The notes beneath the pieces are model-generated. The model made no database searches. It had not been told where the DNA came from and saw only the letters and a program-made list of their open reading frames with translations. The translations under genes and the position numbers were made by a program. A stretch of 64,000 nucleotides of DNA. It comes from Siphonodentalium dalli. Lineage: Eukaryota; Mollusca; Scaphopoda; Gadilida; Siphonodentaliidae. This document shows positions 1 to 11,243 of this stretch, in pieces (within the stretch, counting starts at the first letter, position 1; each line of letters starts with the position of its first letter). The stretch spans positions 63,305,127 through 63,369,126 of the forward strand of contig CP136061.1 in assembly GCA_032622095.1 (NCBI GenBank). The letters are read 5' to 3'.

Positions 1-17
1 TGATATGTCATACTCAC

Positions 18-185
18 GCTGGGTGGTATGGTTCAAGAAAGTACAAATGCCATCAACAAAAGGATGAAATGTTCAACGCGAAGAACATCAAGAGGAATGT
101 TACGTTGATGAGCTCTTGCATTCAGTTCAACAAACGTTGGTACACCAAGTGATTTCTTGGTAACATCACCAATGCGACCATTTTC
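18..185 (-). pseudogene. possible exon of an unrecognised protein, with one frameshift
   Basis: On the minus strand a coding-like stretch follows an AG acceptor (complement of 186-187) and ends at a GTGAGT donor-like site (complement of 12-17). The first frame reads ENGRIGDVTKKSLGVPTF and continues to RAHQRNIPLDVLRVEHF. The second part reads PFVDGICTFLNHTTQ in another frame, so one base is gained or lost near position 60-65. I do not recognise the protein. It could be a decayed transposon exon, a host exon with a sequencing error, or chance. The window edge hides the next exon. Confidence 0.25.
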
Positions 186-252
186 CTGCATGATACATTA
201 ACTACTATATTCTAAAGTAATATATATAAAGCTGTTCCCCAACGGCCACAGC

Positions 253-1413
253 CAGGGATGTGGCTAGAGGGGGGGTGTGGGGGGTGTCTCACCCCCCCCC
301 CCCCCCAGCAGAGAGCTATATTTTCAATAGTTGGAAATTTCATACCTGCCGCAACGAAATTTCACACCAATAATAGGTTGAAAATGTTTTTGTAGTTCAA
401 TTATAAAACAATTTATTGGGGGGAATTTATTGTTTTTCGACCAATATTTGCATATGTTCCTATTTTTGGTCAAAAATTTTGACAGAAATGGACATCAGTT
501 GGAAATTTTCCAACCTTAGGGGGGTGACAGGTTGGAAATTTCCAACACTTGGAAAGCTTGTGTCCTGGTCCCTCCCCCGTGGCCAGTCAAAAACTTCTAG
601 TTAATTTAAGAAAACAATATTGTCATACAATTGGTCAACATTGTCATTGGAATTGTCATCAGTTGGAAATTTTCCAACCTAAGTGGGGGTGTAGGGTTTG
701 AAATTTCCAACAGTAGGAAGGCTTGAGGTTAGTCTAGATGTTAGGATTTTGCGATTTTCTTGTTCAGATTTCAAAATTTTCGCACACCGGGCCGAACCAT
801 GGTCGGCCCGGTGTGTCATTGCCCATCCACATGGCCAATACAAAACCGCTAATTAGTTTAGCAAAACAATATTTTACTACATTTGGTCAAACTTGTAGAC
901 ATAAATGGTCATCAGTTGAAGAATTTTCCAACCTGAGGGGAGCATGAGGTTTGAAATTTCCAACACTAGGAAAGCTTCAGTTGAGGCCAGTCTAGATGCT
1001 AGGATTTGCGATTTTCTTGTATATAGTTTTCAAAATTTTCTCACAACGGGCCAAACAACCATGGTCGGCCCGGTGTTTCCTGGTCTGTTGTCGGTAGCTG
1101 TGTGCATTTGTCTGGAATTAGATCACTTTTTTGGCAGGTTAAAATATCTTAATGTTCTCATACTGGGAAAAAAGCATGGCTTATGAATATATAGGAAATT
1201 AGGCCTCAGCATGAGGTACAAGGGGGGTGCAAATGGAATTATGCAAAAAGTTATGTTGGTGCGATTCCGACTGAAGGAGGGGGGGGGTGCAAATGGAATT
1301 ATGTAATAAAAAGTTGTGTTGGTGTGATTCCGACTCAAGGGGGGGGGGGGGTGCAGTTGGAAATTCCCAAGGTGAACACCCCCCCCAGCGGAGACCCTCT
1401 AGCCACATCCCTG
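253..1413. mobile_element. hAT-like non-autonomous DNA transposon
   Basis: The ends are inverted copies of CAGGGATGTGGCTAGAGGG (253-271, and the complement of 1395-1413). The 8-bp direct repeat GCCACAGC flanks them exactly (245-252 and 1414-1421). An 8-bp target duplication and a CAGGG terminus are typical of hAT elements. Long C and G runs lie just inside both ends. The interior holds direct repeats of a block containing TTGGAAATTTTCCAACCT (near 495-560, 660-785 and 905-1045). No transposase is visible. Related termini occur at about 32.3, 33.7, 49.0 and 57.9 kb. Confidence 0.85.
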
Positions 1414-1421
1414 GCCACAGC

Positions 1422-2560
1422 CATTGCCATCGAGACTGTAAATTGTTCTTTAAATACATAGTGAAATAAATGCACCACAGTTCCTGACATTTTCTTGAAT
1501 AATACCGCCCACATTCTGACACTAACCCCGAGAGAGGATAACAAAACACGCATACATTCATGCTATAAAGACATTATCCTTTAGTCCATCCGACTGTTTT
1601 GAGGGAGGCTAGCATATTATTATCCAGACACAAGTGTACGTAGTTGAATCAGAAAGGCTTCGAAACGGATGTGGAAATACAATCTTACCACACCAAATAA
1701 AACCGACACGCATGACATTCGATATCTTAAACATGCAACAGGTGTAGGGGTGGTGTATACAGTGGCCCAGTTCATTCCCACTATCATGGCGCATGTCCAC
1801 AAACTAGCACCGCGAGCATTGTTCTTCACTGCTGGGAGATATTCGACGAGACAACTGCGGGGCGTCACACAGTTTGCTTCGGATAATGGTCAAGAAGTGT
1901 GGGTAGTCTGTACACTAGGGTCTTCTCCTTAGCATATAGACATCTGTCCAAGGGAATGAGACAGCTAGCAACCTTCGAAACACTGTCGAAGTTGTCCACA
2001 TATGCCAATGCGTTCGCTGAGTTTGTGAGTTGACGAACCATCTATTGAGAAGTGACTAGCTAACTGATTCGCCAGGTGTACATGTCGTTATCCCATGGGG
2101 TATGAGACACATACATAGAGATGACCTTCTGTAAGCTAGTCACCGGAAAATGTATTGTTTGAAACGTAACGATTAGAGGGACCCTACTCCCAGGAAGTGG
2201 TGAATACTTTGTCGGTGTGAGCGACCTATATTTATCAGACAAAGAAATGGAAGCTGGTCCAGATAATTATGGACGTGACGTGGCAAATCAGAATCTGTTA
2301 TCAGGTAATTGTTCTGATATAACTATTCGGCGCACCTACGCTTACGGCCATTATCGGTGCTAAGTGGAGACTGGATTTCGAAATGCCACATCGCGATATT
2401 AATTGTGGTGTTTCATCTTTCCAGAAGGATACGAGCTATGTTATGCGTTTTGATACCTTTAAGTTGAACTAGTAGATGGTGTATGTACAGTTTCGTCCAT
2501 ACATACCGATATTATGACAAAAAGTTGAAATTAATATGTGAAAATATCGATTTCTTTTCA
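1422..2560. other. intergenic stretch, no recognised feature
   Basis: Short open frames of 60-87 codons occur on both strands, but none has a family motif, a splice context or unusual composition. I see nothing supportable here. Confidence 0.5.
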
Positions 2561-2564
2561 ATTT

Positions 2565-3640
2565 CTAGCCGCCAATTTAGCAGTGATCTTGGCTGTGAGT
2601 ATCAATTGCCAAACCCTAATGAATACTTCATGTCACTACTCCATATCAACATGTAATGGTGGATAGAAATCGCGAAACAATAACGCCCATCGTAAGAAAG
2701 TAAAGGAATGTAGACTTGTTTTCAAATTTCGGTCGCCATTTTGACCGCCATCTTCGATTTGGAAAAATTTTTCTTGCATGAGATGTAATGTAATTACTTC
2801 ACCTCAGTATTTCCAACTCAATTGTAAGCATGGGTGTAGTTGTCTCGACAATAATGCCCAATGATGTGAATATGATGGAATTTCGGTGATTATTCAAAAT
2901 CTGTCCGCCATTGTGGGCGCCATTTTGGATTTGGGGGACTTTTATTTGGATATGGTACAAGGAAAGTTCTTCGCCTAAGTGTTCCCAACTTACAATAGTA
3001 AGCAGGTGTGGAGTTGTCATGACAATAATGTTCACTGATGTTAAAATCAGCGATTTTCGGCGATTTTTTATTTCTGGTGGCCATTTTGGCCGCCATCTTG
3101 GATTTGGGTAAATATTCCTCAACTCAGATATAAGAGGAATCCTAGCTCGGGTATCTCCTGCAAATATATATGCATGGGTGTTGTGATAATAGCAATAACA
3201 TTCATTGATTCGAAACATAGCATCGCGTTATTAACGGAGATTCGGCTTTGACCTATGATACCGGCATTTGGGAAAACGTGATATCGGACAAAAATATCAC
3301 GCAATGAATGCATATTATGGTCCCCATCTGTTCGCCAATGACTCCTCTATATGACAAATGTATAAAATGACGCAAAAATTCTAACATTTTCCCACAGAGA
3401 CAAACGAAAGGTGGTAACATGTCAGAAAAATAGCATATTTTCACATTTCGGCGGCCATCTTGGCCGCCATATTGGATTCTGGTATCGGATGTTTGGCTAA
3501 TTTGTAATGGTTGTATATTAGCATAACGAATCGAGCGGAAAACAAGACCGCATGTGCTATCATCTTTACTATAATGGCGATCAAAGAGACCTGGTGCATT
3601 TAAAACAAATGGCCGCCATGATGGACGCCATCTTGTCTGG
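2565..3640. repeat. decayed ~170-bp tandem repeats with GCCGCCAT cores
   Basis: A core resembling GGCCGCCATCTTGGATTTGG recurs near 2568, 2731, 2904, 3074, 3448 and 3609, with a faint copy near 3241. The spacing is mostly 161-173 bp. Between cores, phrases such as 'caacaataatg..cactgatgt' also recur. Identity is low, so this is an old array. The same core motif and period reappear at 13.8-14.2 and 61.1-61.6 kb. Confidence 0.6.
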
Positions 3641-3980
3641 AGTCTCTGCGGCCACTTATTTTTCTTGTTAACAAGTGAAAAAAATTAGAGGAGACCTTAA
3701 GGAAGAAAATTAGTGGGGTGAAGTTAAGTCCTGGGGGGGGGGGGTGCAGAGGTCGACCAATATCTCCTGGACTAATGATCTTGTGACATCATAGCTATCT
3801 GGTGTCACAAATTGTTTCCGTTTTTCACCGGATTTTCTAGAATTTTTTTGGTTCGGGCGATATTTAGCGCAATGCATTACAATGGATGCCTACCGTAAAT
3901 CATTATTTGCTGTGTTGGAACTTGACAGCTTACGCATAATAACCTACTGCACGCATGAATTACGCATACGGTGCTACAGG
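3641..3980. other. spacer, no recognised feature
   Basis: The stretch is AT-rich with a G homopolymer near 3734. No gene or repeat structure was recognised. Confidence 0.4.
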
Positions 3981-3990
3981 TACATCACTA

Positions 3991-5053
3991 TGGCAAGCCG
4001 TTTTCACATTTTCGATTGATTTAGACTTAAGTCCAATTATTTGGACTTAAGTCCAAATAATTGGACTTAAGTCCAAATAATTGGACTTAAGTCCAAATAG
4101 CGAATTGGACTTAAGTCCAAATACCACATAATTGTGAATTCGGCGAGGAATTGGACTTAAGTCCAATTGATTTGGACTTAAGTCCAAATACCGATATTTT
4201 CATCTATTTGGACTTAAGTCCAATTCCTCGCCGAATTCACAATTATGTGGTATTTGGACTTAAGTACAATTCATTTGGACTTAAGTCCAATTCATTTGTA
4301 TAAGAAACACCCCCATCAGATATTAAGCAGGTCTGGTTTTGCTCATAGGGCGGAGTTGTGGGAAAATGGCCATTTACATTTGGGTCTAATTCTTGTTGAT
4401 CTTGTTAATTGTTACCTTTCTCAACATATATAATGAATCAGCTCGATGTGGACCAGATCCTATCAACAATAGCCCGTGTTGTAAGAAGTTCGGAACGATT
4501 TTTAACATATGATGATGGAAATGAGTCGCAAACTGGAGACAGAACAAGAACTCAGGGGGAATTGACACAGTGCCTAGACTTTGAAAATCGAGCAAATTAT
4601 ACAAATAAGACACTTAGTAAATGCAATAAACGAAACTGCGTGTAGCCTACACTACATGCTGTCAAATAACAATTGAATCAAGTCGTGAATTAATTTTACT
4701 TCATTCATGCATGCAGTTAGCATTTATTAAGATGCCAATTCGGATTCGAAACATTTTCAATCTCGGCATGCCGAAAACAAGCCACGTGGCAAAGGGGACG
4801 TACGGAGTTAGTCTTGGAGTCAGGAATGCCCTGGTTAGTACGGAGTTTGACTGTCAATCAAAACTTGCAGGAATATACCATTACAAAGAAGGGGACTATC
4901 GTTTCAAACCAGATGAATTGGACTTAAGTCCAAATGAATTGGACTTAAGTCCAAATCAATTCACTAATTGGACTTAAGTCCAAATAATTGGACTTAAGTC
5001 CAAATAATTGGACTTAAGTCTAAATCAATCAAAAATGTGAAAACGGCTTGCCA
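3991..5053. mobile_element. Mutator-like non-autonomous transposon with palindrome arrays
   Basis: Terminal inverted repeats begin TGGCAAGCCGTTTTCACATT on the left, with the complement ending at 5053. Similarity continues for about 65 bp. The 10-bp direct repeat TACATCACTA flanks the element (3981-3990 and 5054-5063), a length typical of Mutator-like elements. Both subterminal zones carry the perfect palindrome TTGGACTTAAGTCCAA or near copies: ten on the left (CTTAAG near 4026, 4046, 4066, 4086, 4109, 4155, 4177, 4213, 4259, 4279) and five on the right (4923, 4943, 4973, 4993, 5013), often spaced 20 bp apart. Interior open frames of 62-88 codons are unrecognised, and no transposase is visible. 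Confidence 0.85.
4105..4270. repeat. long imperfect hairpin inside the palindrome-rich element
   Basis: The segment near 4105-4166, containing TGTGAATTCGGCGAGGAATT, is repeated in inverted orientation near 4207-4270. The right arm lacks one palindromic unit present between the arms on the left. Each arm is itself bounded by copies of the 16-bp palindrome, so the arms are nested palindromes. Confidence 0.75.
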
Positions 5054-5063
5054 TACATCACTA

Positions 5064-5880
5064 GAATATGTGTTCTTTCTATCAGTTGTCGATTTTCAAT
5101 AGCTGTAGTTACGATTACGGATTCGAGAAACCCAAGTATATGGGCACGCGAGTTTTGCATGCATTCATCTAGTGTACAACTAACAATATTTATCATGTAA
5201 ACAACATAATTAAATACAAATATAACTATATCACAATACTGTGTGTGGCAAGAAGATTGAATGCAATGAACGGCACTATTTTCTCCCAAATGGACTCGCA
5301 ATCGTCACTTCTGTAAAATGTGTTTAGACCGTACGAAACACATACGCCTACTATAAGCTATACTCGTAATTCCTATATGTATAGTACTACTATAATGGTA
5401 GTTCGTACCAACAACCCATTTGGGAAAAGTAACGACGTGGTCACCGCTACTGAAGAATTTAACAAAGTTCACTAAGCACATGTTCGTCGATTGATATAAA
5501 GATTGGACACCCCTCTGATACACATTTCGCAATGCTGCACATTTGACACAAAACGTCTAAACGGTTGTTTGATGGTGTACGTGTAAGCGGAATGGTCATG
5601 TGAGTCAGGTGATTTCGTTGGTAATTGCAACACGTGTTACAAGTTACATGCATGTACTGTGGCTGGACCTGGTTATTAACAAACACTAAACCTCCAAATA
5701 TGTATAATCTTATACAACTGTGAAGCTATATTATGCGAAGTAAACATATGTAATGATGTAATTTCTTCAACTCAAGTATAGCTACCAACGCCTCAGCTTG
5801 ATAAGGTATGTGTATAATGCATAAATGTGTATAGGAATATTCCGTGTTTGTCTCATCTTGCAATGTATTGTACTGTTGGG
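5064..5880. other. intergenic, with one dispersed repeat copy
   Basis: No gene is recognised. About 5565-5690 (with 'gtgttacaagttacatg' and 'cctggttattaac') resembles the tandem pair at 45472-45736 and is an isolated copy of that dispersed family. Confidence 0.4.
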
Positions 5881-6985
5881 GCGATGGGTGCAATAACGTA
5901 ACCAAACAAATGTGACAGAAGATGACACAATCCGAAAACATTCATATGCATTATGTGTCTCGTCAACTCTTGAGAGTTTGTCCTGGATTATTGATCAAAA
6001 TGGAATTTAATTATCACCCATCTAGATGGGCAAAACAAGTTTATATTTCACGATTTTCGGTCTACTTTCATCAGAAAACTCCGAAATGTTGCCATCTGTA
6101 AATTATACCATGGCGTTATCATAATGTATATCTCGAAGTGGGTAGACTTCAATATAATAGCACAAAATAATCGGAGTTGTGCTTTTGTATTATTCCATAC
6201 CGAAATTTCTAAAACTGATTTTGTTTCTTCTGAATTTTGGGGTGGGGTGACACAATCTACCACCACATAGCATCTATGGCAAATAATGACATCCTTATCC
6301 TACAATCATATGCATTATATATTTCCACAAGTTTCTATATTATAGACGGGATCTCCATTGAATGCAATCCTGAATAATCGCCTATTATGAGGGGCGAAAC
6401 AACTGAAAATGAATGAATTTTTGTCTATTTTCCACGTAAATTTAAGAGTTTTTTACATCTATCACCGCAATCATGGCATTGTATTACTTTGTATTTATAA
6501 GTGTGTACCTGCTATATCGTAGCACAAACATATCCCGAATACCTGTTCTTTTGTGTTCATTTGTGCCGAATTTCCCTAAAACAGTGACTTTCTGCTGAAT
6601 TTTGGGGTGAGGGTTGAAATAATCTTACATAACACATCACGTGTTAAATATGATGACATATTCAGCATACAGTCGTATGTGGTATATATATACGCACTTT
6701 TCTAGACTATATACGATATCCCCGGTCAGAAAAATATTGATCTATCGCCCATTAAGTGAGGCAAAATAATTGAAAAATTGCGCTGTTTTGTCTATTTTTA
6801 CAATAAATCTAAAAAAAATCTTCGTTATATCAGAGAAATCGTACCACTATCATAGTAAATATCTAGAGATATGTAGACTACAATATTTTAGCGCAAAATG
6901 TTCGCGTTTCTATACTTTTATTTCTCATTTTGCCGAATTTGACAAAAACAGGGATTTTTGCTGAATTTTGGCACTTAATCAGCTA
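5880..6985. repeat. three tandem repeats of ~365 bp
   Basis: The phrase CTGAATTTTGG recurs near 6229, 6594 and 6961, and a phrase like 'atcgcccattaagtgaggcaa' near 6005, 6374 and 6743. This gives a period of 365-369 bp over three units. The units are clearly diverged, and no long frame is conserved between them. Confidence 0.65.
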
Positions 6986-7218
6986 AAAATCATCTTTTGC
7001 ATCATTTGTATATTTCACACCGGGTCCTATCCGATGCGGAATGTCATAACCTTCAAAATGATGTATCACAAGCCCGTGTGTGGTGCCGATGGACTAAACT
7101 CCTACTTCTAGTGAGCTTTTTGAGTTTGTCCGCTCTACTAATATGCCCATTCTCAATTTGGATGAAATATTAGTTGTACTCGCCTCCGGAATCGCATAAA
7201 ATTTACCACTTATATTAA

Positions 7219-7687
7219 AGGTATACAGGCCTACTCAATCCGACCAGACGGTTCCCATATCGATCATCCAGTTACAGCAACAACAACAACTTTTCTCCAA
7301 AATACGCTTTTGTTATCAGAATCGATAAATTACCACAAAATAATGCTATTATAAATCGCTGTCAAATGTGTTATAAAATTTCCCAAAACGTGTTATTTAC
7401 CAACAAATATGGCCGTATTATCATTTGAGTATGACGAAATTTGGCCGTATTACTATTTGATTTTAGAGTTATCCATCTTCATCCGCGATTTTGTCAGAGA
7501 CCGTGGATTTGACGGCTCTTTTCTGGGCCACAAATAAATCCACATTTCGAGAAATAACAAATTTCAAAAATCGATATCTGATCACTCTGAGCTTTGATGG
7601 GTGGATTCCTCGACTCGAATCAAATATTTTGTACCCCCGAAGCCAAATAAATAGTAATTTGGGAGTGTTATTGCGGATTATGCATCT
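7219..7687. mobile_element. TTAA-flanked non-autonomous DNA transposon, copy 1
   Basis: The element is flanked by TTAA (7215-7218 and 7688-7691). The ends are AGGTATACAGGCCTACTC.. with ATCCG just inside on the left, and the complement of AGATGCATAATCCG on the right. It is 469 bp long, exactly the length of the copy at 39160-39628, and shares internal sequence such as CTCGACTCGAATCAAATATT. A TTAA target points to Kolobok or piggyBac; the AG-start ends slightly favour Kolobok. No transposase is present. Confidence 0.7.
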
Positions 7688-7691
7688 TTAA

Positions 7692-8865
7692 TTGTCTCCT
7701 CTCCAATGACTCCAATGATACACAATATTACCATGAGCTACCACATGTCCATCCCTTTATGTGGATTTTTGCCGACTATGTTTTTTCAGTTAGACTGATG
7801 TATTTCACACATTTTTTTGCTTGTTTGCCACTCGGGTGTTGGGGCTTTCTCGTGTTATAGCGATTTTCAACAAACTACTGCGATTTTTTGTGATAAAATC
7901 CTTGTTGGGTGGGGGAAGTATTTCTCTCAAAATTAACACTAAAACTATATGTATCTTTTCAAACTCAATTTCATTCGAACGGTATTTAATATAATAAGTG
8001 TCTGCGTCGATAGCGTTACATAGGCACCTGGCTTGATATTTTTCTCTTAAAGTGACACGATACGATTTTTTATTTATTTTGAAGATATATCTGAAAAAGT
8101 ATACAGTGCATGTGTGAACGTACGCATGCATCGTAATTAAACTATGAACAATCCCAATGGTTCCATGGTTGCCCACGAGAACATATACCAGGACAGTTGT
8201 CTATAACAACCCACGAGCACTTAGATTAATATAGGTAGCCAATGCTCACATGTTTCGAAGCCGATTTAAAAAAAAAAAAAAAAAAAGTTCATAAAAAAAA
8301 AAATCACAATTGGGAATCTAGTCACATTTCAACCAGAAATGAGCAGAACTGTGGAATATAAGTGAGGCATACCATAACCCATGAATATTCCAACTCATAG
8401 GGAAAAATATTGTTACTTTGGCTCAAAATGGCCACCAAAATGGCCGGCAAAATGTGGAAAATGGTAGATATATTGCCCCAGTGTGTCTTGCAATCGCTTA
8501 CAAGTTGTGGTTGGTGAACAACATTGGCTATTCTGCCTTTTATACATTGAATACTAACATGTCTGATGCACTTTGGTTAATTGTTACTATTGTAACTAAG
8601 ATAATACCAGAATATTGAATAATTGAATCCATAATTGCTCAGATTCTACATTCACTGACGATGATGATATGTCAAATTCAAGATTTTTTCGCCAAATAGA
8701 TCCAGAGAAATTCTTTGATAAAAATATATTGCTATTTTTGGCTGGATTTATGCAAATCGTGCATCCCCCTAAATGTATATTGGTTTGGATATACATGTAT
8801 ATGCTAAAACGTGGCAATTATTGAGTTGAGAGAGAATATGTCTGTAAAAGTGAAATCAACTTGTT
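7692..8865. other. intergenic, poly-A tracts, no gene
   Basis: It contains A-runs near 8268-8302 and an isolated ATGGCCACCAAAATGGCCGG motif near 8430. No coding or structured element is recognised. Confidence 0.4.
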
Positions 8866-8869
8866 AGTA

Positions 8870-9050
8870 TAGCCTAAAATGTTAAATATATCCAGCTGGT
8901 TACTACTACTTATTATAGTCTAAAATGTTATATATGTCCAGCTGGCTAATACTTGTTATTATAGTCTAAAAAGTTATATATGTCCAGCTGGCTAATACTT
9001 GTTATTACAGTCTAAGGTGTTATATATGTCCAGCTGGTTACTACTTGGTG
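8870..9050. repeat. four tandem ~50-57-bp repeats
   Basis: The phrases TATATGTCCAGCTGG and TTATTATAGTCTAAAA recur four times with a period of about 50-57 bp. Confidence 0.8.
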
Positions 9051-10345
9051 ATTTTATTTGCATATTGCTGAGGGGTTCCTCAATCAACGAAGTGCAAGGA
9101 GGGGGTACATAATTCAGAAAGCCTGGCCTTCACTTTCCGCAATGTAAATTATACACACACTTATTGAATTGTGCAGAGTACCGTATAGGCATCTACCTAT
9201 AGGACATGGATGGTGTAGATACCCATCTACACACGAATTAAATGAAATCAAGTAGCTAACCACTGATAAAAAAAAAGAGTATCCAATATTAGTGCAGTGA
9301 AATTGATTAAAATAAGGAAACAATGAGATGATGAAATTCCACCCCCATAATGTTAAAACACACCTTTAATTTTACGGGTGATGGCCTAGGACATGGATAG
9401 TTAAGATGCCTATACACGAATTACCACTTAATATATAAATACTCATTGATGATTATAGTTTAGTTGCCTATATAGGAAATGTTCAAATAAAAAATGTTCA
9501 ACAAACGCTGTCGGACTTATTATATCTGAACATTTCCCATCAAAGAATATGAACCCTCTTGTACATTGTGCTTACTTTTCGTATGACTGTCATCTGCATG
9601 TTACTCGAGCACCTTCCAAATTAATAGTAGACCATTTTATGTATACATACCTTTATAACTGAGTGTATGGGAGAATTAATTTAGTAAAGAAATACTTAAT
9701 TGGAATCAAGCAGCGAACCGCTGATAAAAAGTATCCATTTACCAGTTCAAGCTTAATAGTAAATTGTTTAAAATAAGAAACCGATGAGATGATGAAATTC
9801 TACCTTCAAATTTCCTAAATGGGAATGAGAACAACAGCTGAAACTTTCACTAAAGTTATCACATTAATATTCTTGGACTTTGTTGCTAGGACCTCCATCT
9901 ATTTTAATTTATTATATAGTTTTCAAACATACATAAGCACATATAGACTATGCCACTACCACAGGCGACCATGTAATTTGTTGAATGGAACAGTTTTTAT
10001 TATAGAGGCCGTCCTAACTATATACGGGTATGCAAAGGCGTGATTGTATGCACGTAAATTGAATTCATAAACTTTTTGTATTTGTATTTTTGTATCTGGA
10101 TTTATTCATACGCCTATAGTACATGAAGTTCGTTCTCCGTCCCCTTAGTGTATTTTTTGTTGTCTATAAACCTATCCATGGAGTCCACAGAAGAGATGGC
10201 ATAGCTAATGATTTAAAGGGGTGGGTCCCTATCTCAGAATCGAAAAAAAATGGGGTGATATAGTTATATACCCACAGGACGAATTTTGTTTGCGCCTATA
10301 TATATTGTCCGTTTTTTTCCTGACACCCCTGCGTTCAGTAAACAA
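9051..10345. repeat. AT-rich spacer with a dispersed direct repeat
   Basis: About 9240-9345 and 9705-9810 are diverged direct copies (sharing 'gatgagatgatgaaattc' and 'ccactgataaaa'). The stretch near 9600-9670 resembles 42690-42775. No gene is recognised. Confidence 0.45.
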
Positions 10346-10349
10346 ATAA

Positions 10350-10715
10350 TGAGAAGGAACATTGCAATGGTAACCATTTCTTTGTTGAATGGACCCCGCT
10401 TCACTGAGAGTTCCAATATAGTGTTTATATCCTTTTATCTATTAACACCGGGATTTGACCTTCCTTTCTTAGTCGCAATCAGTTTATAACTTTGGGAATA
10501 ATGTTTTAAGTATAACATTGCAAGTATATAATGAGAACGAACCTTGAAATAGTAACAATTTCTTTATTGAATGGATCCCATCTCACTGAGAGCTCCAACT
10601 ATAGTTGTAAGTTTATATCATGTTATCAATTTTTGTCGAACACCGTGATTTTGGTCGTCCTTTCATCTTCGCAATCGTGCGTTTACAAATTTGGAAATAA
10701 TGTGTTTGTAACATT
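10350..10715. repeat. tandem pair of ~180-bp repeats
   Basis: Two units start near 10350 and 10531 and share ATTTCTTTRTTGAATGGA and CACTGAGAG, then a common tail with 'aacattgcaa'. The overlapping short frames differ between units and are not taken as genes. Confidence 0.65.
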
Positions 10716-10999
10716 GCAACTTGCCAACGACCTCCGAAATGGCGGCAATTAAGAAAAATTACCACTATATTTCTTTACAGCGCCGTTTGCCTCACCAACA
10801 CCATGGCTAAATGTCCAATTCAGTTGGACCAACCAATTTACCGCATAGCAATTTAGCGGGACAACGTAACCATGCATGTTTGATATATATGCATAAACAT
10901 ATAAATGTTTAGGAGTTTTAAAACTATTATATATAATATCTTGTCGAAATGTCACAGCCACCGCCACCGAATATATGACGGTAGTTTATTTCTCGGGGC

Positions 11000-11018
11000 G
11001 GGGGGGGGGGGGGGGGGG
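11000..11018 (+). repeat. poly-G tract, 19 bases
   Basis: A run of 19 G follows CTCGGGGC. It is a potential G-quadruplex and a likely spot of length variation. Confidence 0.9.
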
Positions 11019-11243
11019 TGTGTCTTGCAACGCGCTCCAGTCACAGCAAATTAGGGATATAGGGAACATCTATTTGTATCTTTATTGTCATATTATGATC
11101 GAGAAATTTACATTCCCTGCATGACCCATGTTTGGGCCATGTAGTATTAAAATCTGAATACTGATGTATGCCTCGTCTCAGAAGGAATTAATGGATCGTA
11201 CATTATACTGAGCGGGAAATGAAAGTGATACAGTTCTAAAATA

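Noticed and set aside
1669-1932. 87-codon plus-strand frame
   Set aside because: No motif or context; antisense frames of similar length overlap it.
4022-5035. CRISPR-like array (regular 20-bp spaced repeats)
   Set aside because: Spacers are 4-8 bp and often identical, repeats are self-complementary, and they lie inside a transposon with target duplications in eukaryotic DNA.
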